Notes: a model not told the origin generated them from the letters alone. 64,000 nucleotides of DNA from Tengunoibacter tsumagoiensis (GCF_003967535.1 NZ_BIFR01000002.1:124001-188000); one strand, 5' to 3'. Positions 27,181 to 37,201 are shown, counted from the first letter of the stretch. Program-made: numbers and translations.

Positions 27181-30100
27181 ATGGCTGATTTAACGCTTGC
27201 CCAACGCGCTCAACTGGCACAGCGCCTGACGAAGAAGATACAGAAAAAGCCGCTGGAGACAGCGGCCCCACCTGTACAGCAACGGATTCCGGCTCAGGAT
27301 CGACCTGAAGAACCGCCACTCTCCTTTGCTCAGCAACGCCAATGGTTTCTGGATCAACTAGATCCGAATAGCTCTCTCTACACCATTCCTATTAGCTTAC
27401 GCTTGCTTGGTCCTGTTCAGAGTGAACTGCTTGAGCAGGCGTTGCAGCAGTTAGTGTTACGTCATGAGAGCCTGCGCACAAACTTTCCAGCCCGAGATGG
27501 TCAGCCCTGGCAACAGATCCATACAGAGGTTCTCTTTAAACTTCCCTGTGTTGATCTCCGGTCCCTTGCAACACAAGAGCGCGAGGGCTATGTGCAGAAT
27601 ATGGTCCGGCATGAGATTGAGCGTCCCTTCCAACTGAAGGATGGGGCCCTCTTTCGTGGGCTGCTTATCCGTTTGCAGGATGAAGACTATGTGCTTGTTT
27701 TGAGTATGCACCATATTATCTCTGATGGGTGGTCGCTTGGAATCTTGCAGCAAGAGCTCAGTCTTCTTTATACCGCGCTCTGCCAGAAGCAGCCTCCTGC
27801 TTTGCCTCCTCTGCCGCTTCAGTATGCAGATTTTGCCTTATGGCAACGATCCTGGTTGCAGGGAGCGGTGTTGGAGCGGCAGATTGCGTACTGGCGTCGG
27901 CAACTTGCTCATCTTGCGCCGTTAGAACTGCCCACGGATCGCCCGCGTCCACCCTTGCAGTCATTTGTAGGGGCTGCTCAGGATCTGCTGTTGCCTCAAG
28001 AGCTCAGCCTGAAACTCAAACAGCTCAATCAGAAGAGCGGCACAACCCTCTTTATGACCCTGCTGGCAGCCTTTCAACTCCTGCTTGCGCGGTATAGTGG
28101 TCAGAAGGATATTGCGGTTGGCACCCCTATTGCCAATCGCACGCGAATGGAGCTTGAGGGCCTGATTGGCTTTTTTGTGAACACGCTGGTGCTGCGCAGC
28201 GATCTAACGGGAGATCCAACCTTCCTTGAACTTCTACAACAGGTTCGCGAGCGTTCCATGGAGGCGTTTACCTATCAGGATGTGCCGTTTGAAAAGATTG
28301 TAGAGGCCGTTCAGCCAGTGCGAGATCTGAGCCGCGCCCCCCTTTTCCAGGTGATGTTTGCTGTTCAGAACATGCCCCAGATGCGGCAGCAGATGCAAGA
28401 TCTCACCATTCAGCCAGTCATCTATCAGACCTCAACCGCCAAGTTTGATCTGAATATGAGCATTAGCGAGACGCCTGAGGGGCTGCACTGTGTCTTAGAA
28501 TACGCCACAGCCCTCTTTGATGAGCAGACTATTGAACGGTTTTTAAGCCATTGGCAGATACTGCTACAGGCGATTGTCGCTCAGCCAGAGGCAAAGATTC
28601 ATCAATTCTCCGTCCTCTCAGAGAGTGAGCGACAACAGATTCTCGTTGGATGGAATCGCAGTCTGGCTCCTCGCTCGCCCCTTTTTCTGCATGAGACTTT
28701 TGATGCTCAGGTTCGTCAGCAGCCGAGAGCCACAGCCGTCATCTTTGGGCAGGAGCATGTGACATATGAGGAGCTCAATCAACGAGCCAATCAGCTCGCC
28801 CATTATCTGCGCCGTCAGGGTGTTGGGCCTGAGAAGCTGGTTGGCGTCTGCCTTAAACGCTCGCCAGCTATGTTGATTGGCCTGCTGGCGATTCTCAAAG
28901 CGGGAGGAGCGTATGTCCCTCTGGACCCGGAGTATCCAGAGGCTCGATTGGCGTTTATGGTACAGGATGCTCAGCTCTCAATCGTTCTGACACAGACAAA
29001 TTGCCTGTCAGTCTTGCCTCTGGCTCAGACGACCTATCTCTGCTTAGACGCTATGTGGGAGATCATTGCCCGTGAGCGCGACGATAATCTCCATACTTCC
29101 CTGGCTCCTCATAATCTTGCCTACTTGATTTATACCTCAGGCACAACCGGGACCCCCAAAGGGGCGATGCTCACGCAAGGGGGATTGATGAACTATCTGA
29201 CCTGGGCGGGTCAGTATTACCAGGTGAGCCGTGGAAGTGGATCGGCTGTCCATTCCTCGCTTTCATTCGACCTGACGATTACCAGTCTCTATCTTCCGCT
29301 TATTCATGGAAAGAGCGTCGTCCTGGTCCCTGAAGAGCCAGGGATTGATGCTCTCAAGAGAACCATCGCTGCCCATCCCGAGCTCAGTGTCTTAAAGATC
29401 ACGCCAGCTCACTTGAAACTGTTGACTGCGGCGCTCTCTCCGCAAGAGATGCACGCGATCAAAAGCACTCTTGTTATTGGAGGAGAAGCATTAACGGGCG
29501 CGAGCCTTGAGCCATGGCTCACATATGCACCGTCTGCACGTTTCATCAACGAGTATGGTCCAACTGAAACGGTGGTTGGAAGCTGCATCTTTGAGGTAAC
29601 GCCGGACACGGTTGAGCCAGGAAACCTTCCCATTGGACGGACTATTGCTAATATGCAGCATTATGTCCTGGATGCGACATTACAGCCAGTGCCAATCGGG
29701 GTGATCGGTGAACTCTATATTGGAGGCGAGGGGGTTGCTCGAGGCTATTTAGGGCGGCCAGCTTTAACGGCTGAGCGCTTTATTCCCAATCCATATGGGC
29801 TCTCTGCTGGAGAGCGTCTCTACAAAACGGGAGATCTTGGACGTTATCGAGCGGATGGCACGCTTGAGTATCTTGGCCGTACCGATCAACAGGTTAAAAT
29901 TCGCGGCTATCGTATTGAGCTAGGTGAGATCGAAACAACCCTTGAACAACATCCTGCTGTGCGGGAGTGTGTTCTGCTCTTACGGAAAGACGCAGCGGGC
30001 GAGCAACAGCTCCTTGCTTATATTGGCATTGGGGGCATTGGGGGCATTGGGGGTATCGGTGGGCGTAAACAGGGGTATGATCTCACTGAGCTAGAGCTAC

Positions 30101-33100
30101 AACGCTTCTTACATGACCGTCTCCCTCCGTATATGGTGCCTGCACGCCTGATCATACGAGATGCCTTGCCTTTAACGACCAATGGGAAGATTGATCGCCA
30201 GCAACTGGCTCAATGGTCATTGGATGAGGAAGAGCCGGACGATGAGATCGCGCAGCCACGAACGGCTATCGAAGAACTATTGATTGGTATCTGGGCACAA
30301 GTGCTGGAGCGCAAGCAGATCAATCTGCGGAAAAGCTTTTTTGAACTGGGGGGACACTCTCTTCTGGCGACGCAGGTCGCCTCCCGGCTCAAAGAGGTCC
30401 TTCATATTACCTTACCTTTAAAAGATCTGTTTGAGCATCCTACCATTGGACAATTAGCTGCACAGATCGAACGGTTTCAGCATCGTGAGCAAGGCTCAGG
30501 ATTTGAACAGATTCCCATTGTTGAACGACAGGCGCGTTTGCCGCTCTCATTTGCCCAGCAACGGCTCTGGTTTCTGGACCAGCTAGAGCCTGAGAGCTCT
30601 CTCTATACTATTCCCCTCGCCCTGCGCCTGCAAGGTGATCTCCAGCGTGGGCTATTAGAAGCGTGCATTGAACAGCTTGTGGAGCGCCATGAGAGTCTGC
30701 GAACGGTCTTTCCTCATGAGCGAGGCAACCCTTATCAATTGATCCAGACGGCTGCTCCCCTGCCACTACGGTTTATGGATCTGCGAACCTCGGCTGAGCT
30801 AGAGCGCGAAGCGTATGCACACCAGCTCTTATGGCAGGAGGTGCGGCGTCCCTTTTCTCTAGGCGATGGGCCCCTTTTCCGAGCTCTGTTGCTTCAATTG
30901 CGGGACGATGAGTACCTGCTTGTCTTCAGTATGCATCATATTATCTCTGATGGCTGGTCTGTTGGTGTGCTCTTACGCGAACTCAGTCAGCTTTATACTG
31001 CGCGTGTGAATGGACAGCCTGACCCTCTGGCGCTCTTGCCGGTTCAGTATGCAGATTTTGCACAGTGGCAACGTAGCTGGCTGCAAGGAGAGGTCCTGGA
31101 ACGGCAACTGACCTATTGGCGGCAGCGTCTGCATGGCCTGGAGCCATTAAATCTGGCGACAGATCGGCCACGACCGGCAGCGCAGACCTTTGAGGGGGCC
31201 ATTGTAGAAGCCGTGTTGCCCGCGGCCATCAATCAGCGTCTCTCCACACTCAGCCAGCGCTACCAGGTCACTTTGTTTATGACCTTAGTGGCAAGCTTCC
31301 AACTCTTATTAGCACGCTATAGCGGACAGGATGATATCGCCATTGGGACACCGATTGCGAACCGCACACGAAAAGAGCTGGAAGGCTTGATCGGCTTCTT
31401 TGTCAATACCCTTGTCCTTCGAACAGACCTCTCGCAAGATCCGACCTTCCCACAAGTGCTTCAACAGGTGCGCGATCGAGCTTTAGAAGCGTATACGCAT
31501 CAGGATGTCCCCTTTGAAAAGCTCGTTGAAGCTCTGCAACCGGTGAGAGATCTGAGCCGTTCGCCGCTGTTTCAGGTGATGTTTGCCTTTCAGAATCTTC
31601 CTCCAGTCCAACCTTCATTACAGGGCTTAACGGTCCAGCCCGTGGATTACGAGACGACAACAGCCAAATTTGAGCTGAACCTGAGCGTAAGCGATCTAGG
31701 TCAAGAGGGCTTACACTGCACCCTTGAATATAACAGCACGTTGTTTGAGGCACGTACTGCTCAACGTCTCCTGGAGCATTGGCAGCGGCTGCTTATGGCT
31801 ATTCTTGAGCAGCCCGAGCAACGGATAAGTCAGTACACGCTGTTGTCCAGCTCGGAGCGTCAGCAGATCCTCTGGGAATGGAATCAGACCGAGAGACAGT
31901 ATGGTCCTCCTACCACATTGCTTGATCTTCTGACCACTCAAGCCGAACAGGTCCCGGATGCAATTGCTGTCTGGTCCGAGGGTGCCGCGATCAGCTATAG
32001 TCTGCTGCATCAGAAGGCTAACCAGCTTGCCCGCTATCTCCAGGCCGCTGGACTGCGAATCGATCAGCCCGTAGGTATCTTAATGCAGCGTTCGCTGGAG
32101 ATGGTGATTGGCCTTGTCGGGATCATGAAGGCAGGTGGGGCCTATCTACCGCTTGATCCAACCTATCCACAAGAGCGCTTAGAGTACATGCTGCACGATG
32201 CACAGGTCTCTCTCTTGCTGACACACCAGGCGGTGCATGAGCAGCCTCCTCAGAGCACAGCTCGTAGCATTGATATCGAGCGGGATTGGCCCATGATCGC
32301 CCTGGCCAGTTCCGGGCCGCTGGCTCATCAGCTTCAGCCAACCAGCGCAGCTTATATGATCTACACCTCCGGCTCGACGGGGAGGCCAAAGGGAACAATC
32401 ATCTCTCATGAAGGGATCTGTAATCGCCTGCTCTGGATGCAAGATGCGTATCAGCTTCAACCATCCGATCGTGTGCTTCAGAAGACCCCTTTTAGCTTTG
32501 ATGTCTCCGTCTGGGAATTCTTCTGGCCATTGCTTGTGGGAGCACCACTCGTCATGGCGCAGCCAGAAGGACACCGCGATACTGACTACCTGGTAAGCCT
32601 GATTGCTGAGCAGGCTATTACCACCCTTCACTTCGTCCCTTCTATGCTGCAACTGTTTCTGGCCGCCCCGGATCTACAGCGCTGTTCCAGCGTACAACGC
32701 GTCATCTGTAGCGGTGAGGCCCTACCGTTCTCGCTACAAGAACACTTCTTCCGGCAGATGGATGCACAGCTCCATAATCTCTATGGTCCCACCGAGGCTT
32801 CGGTTGATGTCACATACTGGGAATGTCAACGTGAAAGCCCTCTGACAATCGTGCCCATCGGGCGGCCCATTGCAAATATTCAGATGTATATCCTTGATCC
32901 TCAACTGGAGCCAGTGCCGGTCGGGGTTCCAGGCGAACTCCTGATTGGTGGTATTGGTCTGGCTCGTGGCTATCATCAGCGGCCTGAACTAACAGCCGAG
33001 CGCTTTATTCCTGATCCGCATAGTGATCATCCCGGTGCCCGTCTCTATCGTACCGGGGACCTTGCTCGCTATCTGAATCATGGCGTTATTGAGTATCTGG

Positions 33101-33735
33101 GCCGCTTAGATCAGCAGGTGAAATTGCGCGGGCTCCGGATCGAACCAGGCGAGATTGAGGGCGCTCTACTCAAGCATCCAGCGATTCAGGCCTGCGTTGT
33201 CGTCATGAAGGAGAATGCTGCGGCTCAGAAGCAGTTGATTGCTTACCTTGTTCCATCCAGCGAGACGCCAGCGCCGACCAGCGCTGAACTGCGTAGCCTG
33301 CTCTTACAAGATCTTCCCGAATATATGGTTCCGGCGCGAATGCTTTTTCTCAGTGAGCTTCCGCTGACCCCTAATGGCAAGGTTGATCGTAAGGCTCTGC
33401 CATTGCCAACTGCTCAGGCAGAGGAAGAAGGAGACAATTTTGTCGCTCCTCAGCTGGAGGAAGAGATAACGCTGGCCAGGCTTTGCGCCAGACTATTAAG
33501 GAGAGAGCGCGTTGGGATGCAGGATAATTTCTTCCGTCTGGGTGGAGATTCATTGCTGGCCCTACAATTTGTCGCTCAGATTAATGAGCTGTTCCAGGTC
33601 AAGTTAGCAGTTCGTGCTATCTTTGATACCGTAACTCTAGGAGATCTTATGCAGGTCATTGTGCAGGAAATGATCAAGCGAGTTGATCACGAGCAGCTTC
33701 AACAACTGCTGGAGGAGATCGAGAACCTGCGTTAA
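27181..33735 (+). CDS. NRPS, C-A-T-C-A-T, 2184 aa, no thioesterase
   Basis: Module 4: C (HHIISDG near 177), A4 (~503-995), T with GGHSL near 1056. Module 5: C (HHIISDG near 1253), A5 (~1570-2067), T with GGDSL near 2121. Codes read by eye: A4 DLTKVGEVGK (Asn-like), A5 DVWHISLVDK (Ser-like). The C-terminus after the last T is a short helix, DHEQLQQLLEEIENL, resembling a docking tail rather than a thioesterase or reductase. It starts 30 bp after the previous NRPS, so the two are co-transcribed. A (Gly-Gly-Ile)n tract interrupts the A4 C-terminal subdomain. A perfect hairpin terminator follows. Confidence 0.93.
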   Translation: MADLTLAQRAQLAQRLTKKIQKKPLETAAPPVQQRIPAQDRPEEPPLSFAQQRQWFLDQLDPNSSLYTIPISLRLLGPVQSELLEQALQQLVLRHESLRTNFPARDGQPWQQIHTEVLFKLPCVDLRSLATQEREGYVQNMVRHEIERPFQLKDGALFRGLLIRLQDEDYVLVLSMHHIISDGWSLGILQQELSLLYTALCQKQPPALPPLPLQYADFALWQRSWLQGAVLERQIAYWRRQLAHLAPLELPTDRPRPPLQSFVGAAQDLLLPQELSLKLKQLNQKSGTTLFMTLLAAFQLLLARYSGQKDIAVGTPIANRTRMELEGLIGFFVNTLVLRSDLTGDPTFLELLQQVRERSMEAFTYQDVPFEKIVEAVQPVRDLSRAPLFQVMFAVQNMPQMRQQMQDLTIQPVIYQTSTAKFDLNMSISETPEGLHCVLEYATALFDEQTIERFLSHWQILLQAIVAQPEAKIHQFSVLSESERQQILVGWNRSLAPRSPLFLHETFDAQVRQQPRATAVIFGQEHVTYEELNQRANQLAHYLRRQGVGPEKLVGVCLKRSPAMLIGLLAILKAGGAYVPLDPEYPEARLAFMVQDAQLSIVLTQTNCLSVLPLAQTTYLCLDAMWEIIARERDDNLHTSLAPHNLAYLIYTSGTTGTPKGAMLTQGGLMNYLTWAGQYYQVSRGSGSAVHSSLSFDLTITSLYLPLIHGKSVVLVPEEPGIDALKRTIAAHPELSVLKITPAHLKLLTAALSPQEMHAIKSTLVIGGEALTGASLEPWLTYAPSARFINEYGPTETVVGSCIFEVTPDTVEPGNLPIGRTIANMQHYVLDATLQPVPIGVIGELYIGGEGVARGYLGRPALTAERFIPNPYGLSAGERLYKTGDLGRYRADGTLEYLGRTDQQVKIRGYRIELGEIETTLEQHPAVRECVLLLRKDAAGEQQLLAYIGIGGIGGIGGIGGRKQGYDLTELELQRFLHDRLPPYMVPARLIIRDALPLTTNGKIDRQQLAQWSLDEEEPDDEIAQPRTAIEELLIGIWAQVLERKQINLRKSFFELGGHSLLATQVASRLKEVLHITLPLKDLFEHPTIGQLAAQIERFQHREQGSGFEQIPIVERQARLPLSFAQQRLWFLDQLEPESSLYTIPLALRLQGDLQRGLLEACIEQLVERHESLRTVFPHERGNPYQLIQTAAPLPLRFMDLRTSAELEREAYAHQLLWQEVRRPFSLGDGPLFRALLLQLRDDEYLLVFSMHHIISDGWSVGVLLRELSQLYTARVNGQPDPLALLPVQYADFAQWQRSWLQGEVLERQLTYWRQRLHGLEPLNLATDRPRPAAQTFEGAIVEAVLPAAINQRLSTLSQRYQVTLFMTLVASFQLLLARYSGQDDIAIGTPIANRTRKELEGLIGFFVNTLVLRTDLSQDPTFPQVLQQVRDRALEAYTHQDVPFEKLVEALQPVRDLSRSPLFQVMFAFQNLPPVQPSLQGLTVQPVDYETTTAKFELNLSVSDLGQEGLHCTLEYNSTLFEARTAQRLLEHWQRLLMAILEQPEQRISQYTLLSSSERQQILWEWNQTERQYGPPTTLLDLLTTQAEQVPDAIAVWSEGAAISYSLLHQKANQLARYLQAAGLRIDQPVGILMQRSLEMVIGLVGIMKAGGAYLPLDPTYPQERLEYMLHDAQVSLLLTHQAVHEQPPQSTARSIDIERDWPMIALASSGPLAHQLQPTSAAYMIYTSGSTGRPKGTIISHEGICNRLLWMQDAYQLQPSDRVLQKTPFSFDVSVWEFFWPLLVGAPLVMAQPEGHRDTDYLVSLIAEQAITTLHFVPSMLQLFLAAPDLQRCSSVQRVICSGEALPFSLQEHFFRQMDAQLHNLYGPTEASVDVTYWECQRESPLTIVPIGRPIANIQMYILDPQLEPVPVGVPGELLIGGIGLARGYHQRPELTAERFIPDPHSDHPGARLYRTGDLARYLNHGVIEYLGRLDQQVKLRGLRIEPGEIEGALLKHPAIQACVVVMKENAAAQKQLIAYLVPSSETPAPTSAELRSLLLQDLPEYMVPARMLFLSELPLTPNGKVDRKALPLPTAQAEEEGDNFVAPQLEEEITLARLCARLLRRERVGMQDNFFRLGGDSLLALQFVAQINELFQVKLAVRAIFDTVTLGDLMQVIVQEMIKRVDHEQLQQLLEEIENLR
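30023..30064 (+). repeat. Coding minisatellite, GGCATTGGG-type units
   Basis: About four 9-bp units (GGCATTGGG and variants) encode a Gly-Gly-Ile run between AYIG and RKQGYDL in the A4 C-terminal subdomain. The homologous A domains in this cluster lack it. Confidence 0.85.
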
Positions 33736-33753
33736 TCCGAGTTAATCTGTATA

Positions 33754-33807
33754 AGAACAATGAAGAGCCGCTTCAACTACTGCGTTGAAGCGGCTCTTCA
33801 TTGTTCT
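33754..33807. terminator. Bidirectional terminator, perfect 24-bp stem
   Basis: Arms 33754-33777 and 33784-33807 are exact complements around a 6-nt loop (TACTGC). It sits 18 bp after the NRPS stop and 9 bp after the convergent sbnA-like stop, so it can end both transcripts. Confidence 0.8.
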
Positions 33808-33816
33808 GAATCGTTC

Positions 33817-34863
33817 TTAATAGGAGATGGGGTCTAACAGAGGGTGCGTGACTTCAACCAGGCGGAGTTGATGAGGAAATGAAGGAAGGTTATGAGAGGG
33901 GAACCACTCATCATGAAAGATAGAAGAAAGATAATTTTCACCACGATCGGCACAGACGCAGACAGCTCGTTTCAGCGTCGGATGAAGAGCGAGATAGCGT
34001 GTACAGGCGGCCAGGACTGCTCCACTGGAGCCACCAACCATGAGCCCGGTCTGAGCAGAGAGGGCGCGGCAGAAAGAGAAAGCCTCCTCATCAGTGACCA
34101 GCAGATGGGTATCATATAGTTCTGGCTTCAGAAATTGGGAGGGGCGAGAAGAGCCAATGCCTGTAAGCTTGCGTGGAGCAGAGGGCGTTCCAAAGACGAC
34201 TGATCCATACGCATCGACGCCAATGATCTGTGTCTGAGGGCTGACCTCACGAAAAAAGCGCCCGATACCAGCGAGCGAGCCACCCGTAGAGACAGAGATA
34301 AAGATAACATCGACCTTATGCTCCATCTGTTGATAGATCTCAGGGCCAGTCTGTGTATAATGGATGGCTGGATTGGCAGTATTATGGTATTGATTGGTCC
34401 AGACCAGAGAAGGGTGTTCCTGACAGAGCTGCTGAATACGAGCAAGTCGTGACAGAAGGTAGCCACCATTGAGATCGGGCTGCGTCACAAGTTCGATCTG
34501 AGCTCCAAAAGCCTCCATCTTGGCGCAATTTTCAACCGTTGTCTTGGGATCTACAACCGCAATAAAGCGATAGCCACGAGCCTTACATTGAAAGGCGAGA
34601 GCGACCCCCAGGTTCCCAGAGGTAGATTCAATAATCGTTGCTCCAGGCTCAAGGAGACCCCGATCCTCTAGATCCTCCAGGAGCGCATAGCCGGTGCGAT
34701 CCTTCATTGAACCCGTAGGATTGGCCCCCTCAAGCTTGAGATAGATGAGCTGTTGAGACTGAGCATCCCGATACTCAATTGGTTGAAGAGGGGTATTGCC
34801 AATTGTTGAGGCAAAAGCTTTTAGTTGAGCCGCTGGTAGCCCTGCGAGTGCCAGTATATTCAC
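33817..34863 (-). CDS. sbnA: SbnA-like PLP enzyme for L-2,3-diaminopropionate
   Basis: A cysteine-synthase-fold (type II) PLP enzyme of the SbnA branch. GSMKDRTG contains the Schiff-base lysine (Lys54), STSGNLG (80-86) binds the substrate carboxylate, and a Gly-rich STGGSLAGIG loop holds the cofactor phosphate. SbnA joins O-phosphoserine and glutamate to give ACEGA, which SbnB then oxidises to L-2,3-diaminopropionate. The SbnB homologue lies at 40757-41965, so both steps are present. Start is GTG at 34863 with AAGGAG 9 nt upstream. The gene is convergent with the NRPS operon. Ordinary O-acetylserine sulfhydrylase is the main alternative, and the SbnB partner argues against it. Confidence 0.85.
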   Translation of the reverse strand: MNILALAGLPAAQLKAFASTIGNTPLQPIEYRDAQSQQLIYLKLEGANPTGSMKDRTGYALLEDLEDRGLLEPGATIIESTSGNLGVALAFQCKARGYRFIAVVDPKTTVENCAKMEAFGAQIELVTQPDLNGGYLLSRLARIQQLCQEHPSLVWTNQYHNTANPAIHYTQTGPEIYQQMEHKVDVIFISVSTGGSLAGIGRFFREVSPQTQIIGVDAYGSVVFGTPSAPRKLTGIGSSRPSQFLKPELYDTHLLVTDEEAFSFCRALSAQTGLMVGGSSGAVLAACTRYLALHPTLKRAVCVCADRGENYLSSIFHDEWFPSHNLPSFPHQLRLVEVTHPLLDPISY

Positions 34864-34934
34864 GAATCATACTCCTTCTAGAGAGAAGTAACGGCAAAAG
34901 GTAGAAGAGAAGCAGACAGGTGTAACCAGTAAAG

Positions 34935-34978
34935 AAACAGCTCTATGCCTTTATTCTCAAAGGAGGATAGAGCTGTTT
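34935..34978 (-). promoter_or_regulatory. Hairpin in the sbnA leader
   Basis: AAACAGCTCTAT (34935-34946) pairs exactly with 34967-34978, with a further short inner stem in the loop. On the minus strand it precedes sbnA by about 70 nt, so it may be an attenuator or the end of an upstream transcript. Confidence 0.45.
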
Positions 34979-34984
34979 TGCATC

Positions 34985-35555
34985 TCTTTTAAGAGGGCAA
35001 TATCATGTTTCACAAAAGGAAAGCATTCATACACAAAAAGTATACTGTCAGACAGATGGTAAGCTCTATCCTCTTACGAAGTATTTCTTGCTGTTGAGAA
35101 GAAGGAGGGCCGCTCATAACAATGTGTATTGATCTACATATCATCTGCTTCTGTAAAGCAGAGATAATTACTCTGCAAAAATACTCTATTGGGAGATTTT
35201 TGAAGGGAGAAAAAGAATATATACTTATAGAAATGAAGTCGTTCAGCTTTAGAAGCATTGTTCTGGCAGGGAATTGATTATGAAGGAGAGCTTCATACAG
35301 TTTTGTAACACATTTGACGTACTTTGGAAGTAGTATGCGAGTATCCTATGAGTAGACCTTCATGAAGGGGGTTCACCACCCGGCATGAAGACTCCGTTTT
35401 CAGACGAGAGAAAGAGTAGCCTGATCAGATTGATTCTGTTTGCTGATAGGGCCCTGGAGCATGGCTGTCTCCAGAACTTCTGGCTTTGGGCATGCTATTC
35501 TTGAATGGATGCGTATTAGAAGAGATGGATAGATAAGAAAGACGAGAAAGACACA
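34985..35555. other. AT-rich gap between sbnA and the DUF4097-like gene
   Basis: No convincing gene is seen; a minus-strand open frame at 35010-35258 is low-complexity and has no ribosome site. The one notable element is the dispersed repeat at 35351-35408. Confidence 0.5.
35351..35408 (+). repeat. Dispersed repeat, copy 1 (hairpin-forming)
   Basis: This 58-bp element begins AGTAGACCTTCATGAAGGGG and matches 63711-63768 over its length, with differences mostly in the last third. It can fold through CTTCATG and CATGAAG. It lies about 205 bp before the next start codon. Confidence 0.65.
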
Positions 35556-36458
35556 ATGTATTCAGAGCAGCAGTCGATGAACGAGACACGCAATACGAAT
35601 AACGATCCACGTGAGCAGCAGTATTACGCACCTGGATCGACGCGACAGCGAGCCCCGAAAAAGCGTTCTGGGAAGCGTTTCAAGCAGACCTTGCTCGTGA
35701 TCGGGCTGGTCATCGTCGTGGGACTGGCGATCTTTGCCACCCAGGTATCCTATAATTCTGAGCAGGTGACTCTTCCAACACAGACGGTGCATGTGCAGGG
35801 ACATAGTACTGTCACCATCTCTGGAGGGATTGGCTCAGTCACCGTCCATACGGGAACCGGTGATACTGTGGTTGTAAAGAGCTCAAAATATGTGCATGGG
35901 CTGGGATCGAGATTTGACGAGATGCAGGTCCATGTAGACCAGAATGGGAATAATCTGGATATTCATGCTGACGAAGGCTGGGGCATGTTTGGAGCCCGTG
36001 GCATTATTCTTGATGTGACGGTGCCAGCTGATACCGCGTTGTCGGTGCATACCTTCTCTGGCTCAATCACCGCTCAAGATCTTCACGGGGCCTTCCATGC
36101 TGATTCATTCAGTGGAAGCATTGATGCCACTAACTTGACTGGCAAAGTAGATATTGCAACGACCTCTGGGAGCATCGATTTAGAGCAGAGCCATCTCCAG
36201 GGCGATACCTCGATCAAATCGGTCAGCGGTGCCGTTGCCTTTAATGGTGATCTGGCCACAGATGGAAGCTATACGGTGAATACCGTGAGTGGCTCAATTG
36301 CGCTGGTCTTGCCCTCAGATGCATCGTTTACGCTACACACATCGACAACCTCAGGCTCATTGCACAACGCCTTTGAATCGGAGACCGTTGGTAGCGATCC
36401 TCATGCTAAAATCGACTTTAGCACTGTGAGTGGGAGCATGGCTATTGATAAACAATAG
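35556..36458 (+). CDS. Membrane-anchored DUF4097-like beta-repeat protein
   Basis: A polar, basic N-terminus (residues 1-44) leads into one transmembrane span (about 45-62) and an outside domain of ~235 residues built of short beta-strand repeats with SGS turns (TFSGSITAQ, SFSGSIDAT, TTSGSIDLE, TVSGSIALV), the DUF4097 pattern. These proteins are usually cell-envelope adhesin-like or associated with envelope-stress regulators. The link to lipopeptide production is unclear; it may be an unrelated passenger. An alternative ATG exists at 35577. No strong ribosome site is visible for either start. Confidence 0.75.
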   Translation: MYSEQQSMNETRNTNNDPREQQYYAPGSTRQRAPKKRSGKRFKQTLLVIGLVIVVGLAIFATQVSYNSEQVTLPTQTVHVQGHSTVTISGGIGSVTVHTGTGDTVVVKSSKYVHGLGSRFDEMQVHVDQNGNNLDIHADEGWGMFGARGIILDVTVPADTALSVHTFSGSITAQDLHGAFHADSFSGSIDATNLTGKVDIATTSGSIDLEQSHLQGDTSIKSVSGAVAFNGDLATDGSYTVNTVSGSIALVLPSDASFTLHTSTTSGSLHNAFESETVGSDPHAKIDFSTVSGSMAIDKQ

Positions 36459-36503
36459 CCTCTCCGGCTAGAACGCCCTCAAGACGTGCACGAACACGTT
36501 TCG

Positions 36504-36594
36504 AATGTCTGCTCAAACTGGCCCCGGAGTTGCATTCATACGATTTCCTGGAAATCAGATGGATGCGACCCCGGGGCCAGCTTGAGCAGACATT
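36504..36594. terminator. Long 91-nt hairpin between convergent genes
   Basis: Arms 36504-36527 and 36571-36594 pair over 24 bp with one mismatch. The 43-nt loop continues the stem (GTTGCATTCAT with ATGGATGCGAC, two wobbles; GATTTCC with GGAAATC), so almost the whole element folds on itself. CCTTTTTC follows. It would end both flanking genes. Confidence 0.7.
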
Positions 36595-36610
36595 CCTTTT
36601 TCAACGCTCT

Positions 36611-37201
36611 TTAATGCGAGACCTGGAGTTGAGCGGTCTGTTCGATCTGTTCGCGTTTACGAGCGATATTTTTGATATGTGTTTTAAGGGTGGTATTGGC
36701 AATATGTAAATGTTTGGCGATGCTCACACGGTCAATACCCGAGCGCAGAAGCGTAACGATCTCGCGCTCACGGGGAGTTAACAGCTCATCCTTGATATAA
36801 TAGGAATTTTTACTATCAAAGATGCAGCGCATCAACAGTGGCGTGAGTGTTGGCTCAATCAAGAACGACTGCTTGCTGATATGAAGCGATGAGCGCAGGA
36901 GATCTCTGGAGGCATGAGGAGTAAGATAGCCCAATGCGCCCGTATCATAGGCTGTCTTGAGATCGGCCAGATTAGGATTATTGGCGATCACGACACACTT
37001 CTCTCGATAGATGGAGAGCCGTTCCGTCATTACTGATTGATTGATAATAATTAAATTCACAGTATGTGCATCTTTTTCAACACTGTCGCGGAGCATACTC
37101 GCTTCATAGACGGCGGAGACGCTGGGATCATTCTCAAAAATGCTCCGTAATCCAGCTCGGACAATATCGTTTGGCTCAATTATTAAGAGTAGCAATCCCA
37201 T
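36611..37201 (-). CDS. LuxR/NarL-type regulator with degenerate receiver
   Basis: The N-terminal receiver-like domain (1-120) keeps the fold (LLLLIIEPND, TGALGYLTPHAS), but the phosphoacceptor Asp position is Asn54 (LIIINQS), so phosphorylation is unlikely. The C-terminal LuxR helix-turn-helix is intact: LTPREREIVTLLRSG, then VSIAKHLHIANTTLKTHI. No cognate kinase is next to it. Start ATG at 37201 follows GAAGGAG at 11 nt. It may respond to a ligand or protein partner and could control the exporter operon downstream on the same strand. Confidence 0.85.
   Translation of the reverse strand: MGLLLLIIEPNDIVRAGLRSIFENDPSVSAVYEASMLRDSVEKDAHTVNLIIINQSVMTERLSIYREKCVVIANNPNLADLKTAYDTGALGYLTPHASRDLLRSSLHISKQSFLIEPTLTPLLMRCIFDSKNSYYIKDELLTPREREIVTLLRSGIDRVSIAKHLHIANTTLKTHIKNIARKREQIEQTAQLQVSH

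Noticed and set aside
35010..35258. Minus-strand frame of 82 codons in the gap after sbnA
   Set aside because: AT-rich, no ribosome site and no motif.
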